This document shows, one piece after another, positions 6,578-10,375 of a stretch of 10,375 nucleotides of DNA. This stretch comes from DATJLY01 sp035604195 (GTDB lineage: Bacteria > Pseudomonadota > Alphaproteobacteria > ATCC43930 > CGMCC-115725), in the NCBI GenBank assembly GCA_035604195.1, contig DATNIY010000029.1:1-10375 (forward strand), written 5' to 3'. The notes beneath the pieces are model-generated. The model was not told the DNA's origin and made no database searches. It saw nothing but the letters and a program-made list of their open reading frames with translations. The first letter of the stretch is position 1; each line of letters opens with the position of its first letter. Position numbers and translations under genes: made by a program.

Positions 6578-7588
6578 TCAAGAGCGCGAGATGGGAAGTT
6601 TGGTCCCCACGATCGCCCGCTCGGTCAAGATTTCGCGGCGGAAGCGGAAGAGCTTGGCCGGGCGTCCGCGCGTGTCCTGGCTCATCTGGCCGGTCTCCTC
6701 GACAAGCTCCTGCTGTTCGACGAGCCGGCGGAAATTCTGCTTGTGCACGAGGCGGCCGGCGAGCGCCTCGACGCAGCGCTGCAACTGCAGAAGGGTGAAC
6801 GTGTCCGGCATCAGCTCGAAGACCACGGGGTTATATTTGATCTTGGCCCGCAGCCGCGCGATGCCGGTCGCAAGAATGCGGCGATGGTCGAGGATCATGC
6901 TGCGGCCATGCGCCGGCGCCGGTCCGAGCTCAGGCTTCGAGCGGCGCGCCTCGGGGATGAGGCCTGCTTCATAGAGGAGTTCATAGCGCTGCAGCACCAG
7001 CTCCTCGTTCCACGGCCTGCCTTCGAGGCCGAAGGTGAAGGCGATGCGGTTGGCGCGTTCCTGACGCAGAGTGCGGTTCGGCGCCGCCTCGGCGAAGGCC
7101 TTGAGGTTGGGGACCAGCACCGCCTCGATCATCGGCGGGATGCCGAGGCGCCGGTCTTCCCAAGGCAGATAGACATACCAGCTCTGCCAGCTCGCTTCAT
7201 AACCGCCGACCGCTGGCTGCTCGCGCGTCAGGCCGAGATAGCTGATCGAGATGACCCGCTGATCGGGCCCGAGCCCGCGGTCGCGATCGGCAAAGGTGTA
7301 AAGCTGTTCGACGTAGCCGAGCGGATGACGAGTCTGCCGCTCGACCCAAGCGCGCAGCCCCGATTGCAGTGAGCGATGCGTCAATTCGAACGGCCCGGAG
7401 GGCAGGGCGCGCGCATCCTGCAGCGTGAGCACCCGCGGCTCGCCGGCGGTGACCGTGACGAGCACGGCGATGAGATCGGCGGCGATGCCATGCCCTGCCG
7501 CGTCCTGCCCCGCCCCGCGGGGGCCGGGGGCCTTGGCGCTGCCGACCCCGGCTGGCGTGGGCTGCAGGGCACGTTCGGGCCTGCTCAT
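6578..7588 (-). CDS. nadQ: NAD-biosynthesis transcriptional regulator NadQ (COG4111; degenerate Nudix plus winged helix)
   Basis: This is probably the ligand-responsive repressor of the adjacent nadABC operon. Residues about 35-170 resemble the Nudix-like sensor of NrtR regulators, with LPSGPFELTHRSLQSGLRAW (62-81) and the hallmark GYVEQLYTFADRDR (91-104). The catalytic Nudix box REXXEEXG is absent (WVERQTRHPLG stands there), so hydrolase activity is unlikely. Residues about 250-330 match the NrtR-type winged helix: FELMPDTFTLLQLQRCVEALAG (257-278), HKQNFRRLVE (282-291) and RGRPAKLFRFRRE (307-319). I place the start at ATG 7588 because AAGGA (7603-7599) lies 10 nt upstream, giving 336 residues. 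The frame is open to 7711, but that stretch contains a palindrome and reads as spacer. An ATG at 7597 is too close to AAGGA. The gene ends 58 nt before nadA. The specific NadQ label relies on recalled family knowledge. Confidence 0.85.
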   Translation of the reverse strand: MSRPERALQPTPAGVGSAKAPGPRGAGQDAAGHGIAADLIAVLVTVTAGEPRVLTLQDARALPSGPFELTHRSLQSGLRAWVERQTRHPLGYVEQLYTFADRDRGLGPDQRVISISYLGLTREQPAVGGYEASWQSWYVYLPWEDRRLGIPPMIEAVLVPNLKAFAEAAPNRTLRQERANRIAFTFGLEGRPWNEELVLQRYELLYEAGLIPEARRSKPELGPAPAHGRSMILDHRRILATGIARLRAKIKYNPVVFELMPDTFTLLQLQRCVEALAGRLVHKQNFRRLVEQQELVEETGQMSQDTRGRPAKLFRFRREILTERAIVGTKLPISRS

Positions 7589-7642
7589 CGCGTCCATGTC
7601 CTTGTTGCGGCTCGCCCGCGATCCGGCGGATCCGAGCCGGTG

Positions 7643-7663
7643 GCGGCCACAACTCGTGGCCGC
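7643..7663. repeat. Perfect inverted repeat between yraN and nadQ
   Basis: GCGGCCAC (7643-7650) and GTGGCCGC (7656-7663) form an 8-bp perfect stem with loop AACTC. It lies in the 132-nt spacer (7589-7720) between the yraN stop codon and the chosen nadQ start. No T-run follows on either strand, so it is at most a Rho-independent-like or processing hairpin. It supports treating this stretch as non-coding rather than as a nadQ N-terminal extension. I saw no convincing nadQ promoter in the spacer. Confidence 0.5.
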
Positions 7664-7720
7664 ACTAGGGATCATCTGTGCCTGTGCATTGTGACGAGAC
7701 TCCCGCCGCATGAGGTGAAT

Positions 7721-8125
7721 CTATCCGATATCCAAAGGCAGCGCAGCAATGGCGTGGCGCGGCCAACGCCAGGGCGCGAGATAGATCGCATCGCCGCGCA
7801 GCGTCAAGCGTGCCGCCCAAGGGTTGGCAGCGAGCCAAACGCGAACGGCGCGCGACATACGTCGCCGCTTTCGTGCGTCGGTCGTCGTCATGGCTTCGAT
7901 GAGCGTCGGCCGGATCTTCACCTCGACGAAGACGATCGAATCGAATCTCTGGGCGATGAGGTCGATTTCGCCGCCGTTGACGCAATAGCGGCGGGCCAGG
8001 ATGCGATACCCCTTGAGCCGCAGAAAGAGAGCTGCCGCGGCCTCGGCCCGGCGGCCGGAAAGGAGCGCCCGGCGACGTTTCCCGTCTTCAGCGGGCGCGG
8101 GCTGCCAGTTCGATCGCCCGGGCAT
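7721..8125 (-). CDS. yraN: YraN family protein (UPF0102), nuclease-like
   Basis: This is a 134-residue member of the UPF0102/YraN family, which has a restriction-endonuclease-like PD-(D/E)xK fold and no firmly established cellular role. The signature is clear: GRRAEAAAALFLRLKGYRIL (24-43), NGGEIDLIA (50-58) and VFVEVKIR (65-72). Asp55, Glu68 and Lys70 lie where the presumed metal-binding active site is expected. The family often reads KTR in the last motif; here it is KIR. The start overlaps the 3' end of rsmI by 38 nt. No later ATG or GTG occurs before the conserved region, so the ATG at 8125 is the reasonable choice. Adjacent rsmI and yraN, with an LppC-type gene nearby, is a widely conserved arrangement (E. 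coli yraL, yraM, yraN). Confidence 0.93.
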   Translation of the reverse strand: MPGRSNWQPAPAEDGKRRRALLSGRRAEAAAALFLRLKGYRILARRYCVNGGEIDLIAQRFDSIVFVEVKIRPTLIEAMTTTDARKRRRMSRAVRVWLAANPWAARLTLRGDAIYLAPWRWPRHAIAALPLDIG

Positions 8126-9017
8126 AGACTTTTCGGCGCGGCTGGCCGGTCTCTGCGGAGACCACGGCCGCCGCCTCTTTCACGGAGAGGGTCTCGAGCG
8201 CCTTGCCGATGCGAAGATCGAGGTCCGCGGCGTCGATCTGCGCCACGCCCTCCGCAGGCGGCCCGACGAGCAGCACGATCTCGCCTTTCGGCGGTGGCGC
8301 CGCGGAGACCGCGGCAGCGAGCTCCGGCAGCGTGCCGCGCCGGACCGTTTCGAAAACCTTGGTCAGCTCGCGCGCCAGCGCGGCATCGCGCGGTCCGAGC
8401 ACGGCGGCAAGATCGACGAGCGTCTCGGCGACCCGGCGCGGCGATTCGAAAAACACCAAAGTGCCCGGAATGGTCGAAAGCTCGGCGATCCTCTGCCGGC
8501 GCCCTGTGCTCTTCGGCGGCAGAAAGCCTTCGAAGAAGAACCGATCGGTCGGCAGGCCGGCGACCACCAGGGCGGTGAGCACGGCGGAGGCGCCGGGTAC
8601 CGAAGTGACCGACAGGCCGTTGCCCAAGGCTTCCGCGACGAGCTTGTAGCCGGGATCGGAAATGAGCGGCGTGCCGGCGTCGGAGACGAGGGCCAGCGCA
8701 GCGCCGCTGGCAAGCCGGGCGATGAGATGCGGCCGCATGACCTCGGCGTTATGCTCGTGATAAGCGACGAGCGGGGTCGCAATTCCATAATAGGCGAGCA
8801 GCGTCTTGGTCACGCGCGTATCCTCGGCGACGACCGCATCGGCGGCCGCCAAAGTCGCGAGGGCGCGCAGCGAAATGTCGGCAAGATTGCCGATCGGCGT
8901 GGCAACCACGTGAAGACCGGGCGCCAGCGGTTCGGCCTCTGCTCTCAGGCCGAAGGCGGTGAATGTCGCCGACCCCGAGGGCTGCGGCGCGACCTCAGGA
9001 TTTCTGCTCGCGTTCAT
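8088..9017 (-). CDS. rsmI: 16S rRNA (cytidine1402-2'-O)-methyltransferase RsmI
   Basis: RsmI uses S-adenosylmethionine to methylate the 2'-O of C1402 in the decoding centre of 16S rRNA. The 309-residue protein has the tetrapyrrole-methylase fold signatures in order: HVVATPIGNLADISLRAL (36-53), VAEDTRVTKTLL (63-74), YHEHN (86-90), LVSDAGTPLISDPGYKLV (110-127), VPGASAVLTAL (140-150), FFFEGFLPPKSTGRR (160-174), LVFFESPRRV (187-196) and ARELTKVFET (215-224). It ends in the usual short helical domain (about 265-305). An N-terminal extension of about 30 residues precedes the first strand, slightly longer than in E. coli. The Shine-Dalgarno before ATG 9017 is weak. The gene is divergent from the LppC-type gene and overlaps yraN by 38 nt. 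Confidence 0.97.
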   Translation of the reverse strand: MNASRNPEVAPQPSGSATFTAFGLRAEAEPLAPGLHVVATPIGNLADISLRALATLAAADAVVAEDTRVTKTLLAYYGIATPLVAYHEHNAEVMRPHLIARLASGAALALVSDAGTPLISDPGYKLVAEALGNGLSVTSVPGASAVLTALVVAGLPTDRFFFEGFLPPKSTGRRQRIAELSTIPGTLVFFESPRRVAETLVDLAAVLGPRDAALARELTKVFETVRRGTLPELAAAVSAAPPPKGEIVLLVGPPAEGVAQIDAADLDLRIGKALETLSVKEAAAVVSAETGQPRRKVYARAIELAARAR

Positions 9018-9047
9018 GGGACTTGCCGCCGTGCCGAGGGACCGTTC

Positions 9048-9077
9048 TATATACCGTCCGAATGTTTCATTTGTAGA
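9048..9077 (-). promoter_or_regulatory. Candidate rsmI promoter
   Basis: On the minus strand a -10-like TATATA (9053-9048) lies 31 nt before the rsmI start. TCTACA (9077-9072) lies 18 bp upstream of it as a possible -35, matching four of six consensus bases. The 251-nt divergent spacer (9018-9268) also contains TATTAT (9143-9148) as a possible plus-strand -10 for the lipoprotein gene, but without a good -35 at standard spacing. No repressor site is evident in this spacer. Confidence 0.3.
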
Positions 9078-9255
9078 ACAACACAGGATTGATCACAAGG
9101 CGGACCTTGGCTTTCGTTTACTTTCGGTTGCGGGAAAAGGGATATTATGTCTGAAACATGCGTGGCCCTTGGCTCAGCGGCGCCATGCTCCGGGCGCTCG
9201 TCAAGGGCAGGCGTTCAGCGCGTTGCGATGCGGCCAATCCCAGCGGTGCGCCGAG

Positions 9256-9260
9256 AGGAG
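9256..9260 (+). promoter_or_regulatory. Ribosome binding site that fixes the lipoprotein TTG start
   Basis: AGGAG, within the purine-rich run GAGAGGAG, ends 8 nt before TTG at 9269. It is the best Shine-Dalgarno match in the spacer. It favours TTG over the in-frame ATG at 9185, which has no comparable site. It also gives a signal peptide of normal length. Confidence 0.65.
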
Positions 9261-9268
9261 TTTTCAAC

Positions 9269-10375
9269 TTGGCCAACGGTTCTTCCGACGGGCTTGCCCG
9301 GCATGCAGCGCAACGCTGGTGCGCCGGCGGCTGGAAAGTCCTGGCCGCCGCCGGGGCGGCTCTGGCTTTGGCGTCCTGCGGCTCGCTCAACCCCTCGAGC
9401 CAGAACAGCAACGGCGATTTCACGGCTTCGGTCCCGGTCACTCCCGTGCAAGCGGAGCCGCTTCCCGGTCCGCAGGGCAGCGCCGATCAGATCGGCACGG
9501 GACCCGTTCACGTCGCAATGATCCTGCCTTTGACTCAAGGCTCGGGCGGTTCGAGCCTCGTCGGCACGTCGTTGCGCAATGCGGCCGATCTCGCTCTCTC
9601 GGAAACCGGCAGCACCGACATCACCATCATCGTGAAGGACGATCACTCGACCCCGGACGGTGCGCGCGACGCGGCGCAGGCGGCCATTGCCGAAGGGGAT
9701 TCACTCATCATCGGTCCGCTGTTCTCGCCGAACGTCCGCGAGGTCGCGCGCCTTGCGCAAGCCGCCAACAAGCCGGTCATCGCATTTTCGACCGACACGT
9801 CGACCGCCGGGCCCGGCGTCTATCTTCTCTCTTTCCTGATCGAGAATTATGTCGACCGGATCGTCGACTATGCCGCTTCTCAGGGCAAGAAATCCTTCGC
9901 CGCGCTCATCCCCGACAATGATTACGGCCGTGTCGCCGAAGCCGAATTCCAGCAGTTTGCGGCGCGCCGCGGCCTGCGCGTGATGGAGATCGAACATTAC
10001 CAGCCGCAAACGATGCGCGCGGCTGTGAAAAAGATCGCCGCGCTCGGCAACCAGATCGATACTTTGTTCATCCCCGAACAGGCCGATGCCATGCCCGCCA
10101 TGGCGCAGGCGCTCGCGGCGGCCGGCATCGATTCGCGGAAGGCGCAAATTCTCGGCACCGGCCTGTGGAACGATGCGCGCGTGTTGAGCCTGCCGGCGCT
10201 GCAAGGCGCCTGGTTCGCGGCGCCGGACAACAGCGGCTTTACTGCCTTCGCCGAACGCTATCGGGCGCGGTTCAACTCGGATCCGACGCGCATCGCGACG
10301 CTCGGCTATGATGCCGCCTCGCTCGTTGTGGCGTTGGCCCGCACGCCGGGCACCGACCATTTCTCGAAAGATGTG
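9269..10375 (+). CDS. LppC/LpoA-type penicillin-binding protein activator lipoprotein, C-terminus beyond the right edge
   Basis: This is a predicted outer-membrane lipoprotein with a type-I periplasmic-binding-protein fold (Peripla_BP_6 / LppC family). Its E. coli relative LpoA activates the peptidoglycan synthase PBP1A. From TTG 9269 the signal peptide has a basic n-region (Arg11, Arg16, Lys23), a hydrophobic stretch (24-35) and lipobox LASC with Cys37, followed by a Ser/Asn/Pro linker. The ligand-binding-like domain starts at VAMILPLT (82-89) and shows IIGPLFSPNVREVA (147-160), PVIAFSTDTS, IPDNDYGR and LGYDAASLV near the cut end. Visible length is 369 codons. The family is often annotated as an ABC-type branched-chain amino acid binding protein, but the lipoprotein signal and the rsmI-yraN neighbourhood favour the LppC assignment. 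An ATG at 9185 would add 28 residues and make the signal unusually long. Whether it activates a PBP in alphaproteobacteria is inference. Confidence 0.88.
   Translation, partial: MANGSSDGLARHAAQRWCAGGWKVLAAAGAALALASCGSLNPSSQNSNGDFTASVPVTPVQAEPLPGPQGSADQIGTGPVHVAMILPLTQGSGGSSLVGTSLRNAADLALSETGSTDITIIVKDDHSTPDGARDAAQAAIAEGDSLIIGPLFSPNVREVARLAQAANKPVIAFSTDTSTAGPGVYLLSFLIENYVDRIVDYAASQGKKSFAALIPDNDYGRVAEAEFQQFAARRGLRVMEIEHYQPQTMRAAVKKIAALGNQIDTLFIPEQADAMPAMAQALAAAGIDSRKAQILGTGLWNDARVLSLPALQGAWFAAPDNSGFTAFAERYRARFNSDPTRIATLGYDAASLVVALARTPGTDHFSKDV

Noticed and set aside
7643..7663. Intrinsic terminator for rsmI-yraN
   Set aside because: The stem is good, but no T-run follows in either direction, so it is kept only as an inverted repeat.
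9060..9082. Possible LexA-type site GTTT...GAAC before rsmI
   Set aside because: It does not fit the alphaproteobacterial direct-repeat pattern GTTCN7GTTC, and neither divergent gene is an expected SOS target.
9147..9521. Plus-strand ATG frame of 124 codons starting after TATTATG
   Set aside because: It overlaps the lipoprotein gene in another phase and has no recognisable sequence. The overlapping frame has an AGGAG-TTG start, a lipobox and a long family domain.

Overview
The window is GC-rich and looks chromosomal. It comes from an alphaproteobacterium, most likely of the Hyphomicrobiales (Rhizobiales), perhaps near Beijerinckiaceae/Methylocystaceae. The family-level guess is inference. 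It rests on the gene order rpmH-rnpA-yidC-engB with no yidD between rnpA and yidC, on a NadQ-type (COG4111) regulator beside nadABC, and on protein style. Nearly all coding capacity is on the minus strand. Only the last gene, cut by the right edge, is on the plus strand. No rRNA, tRNA, insertion sequence, CRISPR array, prophage or plasmid feature was seen.

Reading leftward from the divergent junction near 9.02-9.27 kb, the minus strand carries rsmI (16S rRNA 2'-O-ribose methyltransferase, 9017-8088). Overlapping its 3' end is yraN (UPF0102 nuclease-like protein, 8125-7721). After a 132-nt spacer with a hairpin comes the probable NAD regulator gene nadQ (7588-6578). A short spacer holding a four-half-site symmetric operator (6524-6570) leads into nadA, nadB and nadC (6519-3157), the complete de novo route from aspartate to nicotinate mononucleotide. 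Directly behind the nadC stop codon is a strong sigma-70-type promoter (3146-3117). It drives rpmH (L34), rnpA (RNase P protein), yidC (membrane insertase) and engB/yihA (ribosome-assembly GTPase, cut by the left edge). On the plus strand at the right end is a lipoprotein of the LppC/LpoA penicillin-binding-protein-activator family (from 9269), divergent from rsmI.

Three functional blocks therefore sit side by side. The first is an envelope/translation cluster (lppC-type lipoprotein, rsmI, yraN), the arrangement known from E. coli yraL-yraM-yraN. The second is an autonomous NAD-biosynthesis unit with its own dedicated sensor-repressor. The third is the ribosome / RNase P / membrane-insertion operon. 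The most informative non-coding feature is the operator before nadA. It has four copies of a GAGYAT-type hexamer arranged as two 17-bp units symmetric about position 6547, and it covers the nadA ribosome binding site.

Most of the window is conserved housekeeping sequence, and I found no convincing new multi-gene system. Second-look items are the NAD operator and its degenerate-Nudix regulator, a possible 12-codon leader peptide coupled to a TTG-started engB, a dispersed-looking palindrome between yidC and engB, a hairpin in the rpmH leader, and the lack of a visible terminator between nadC and the rpmH promoter.
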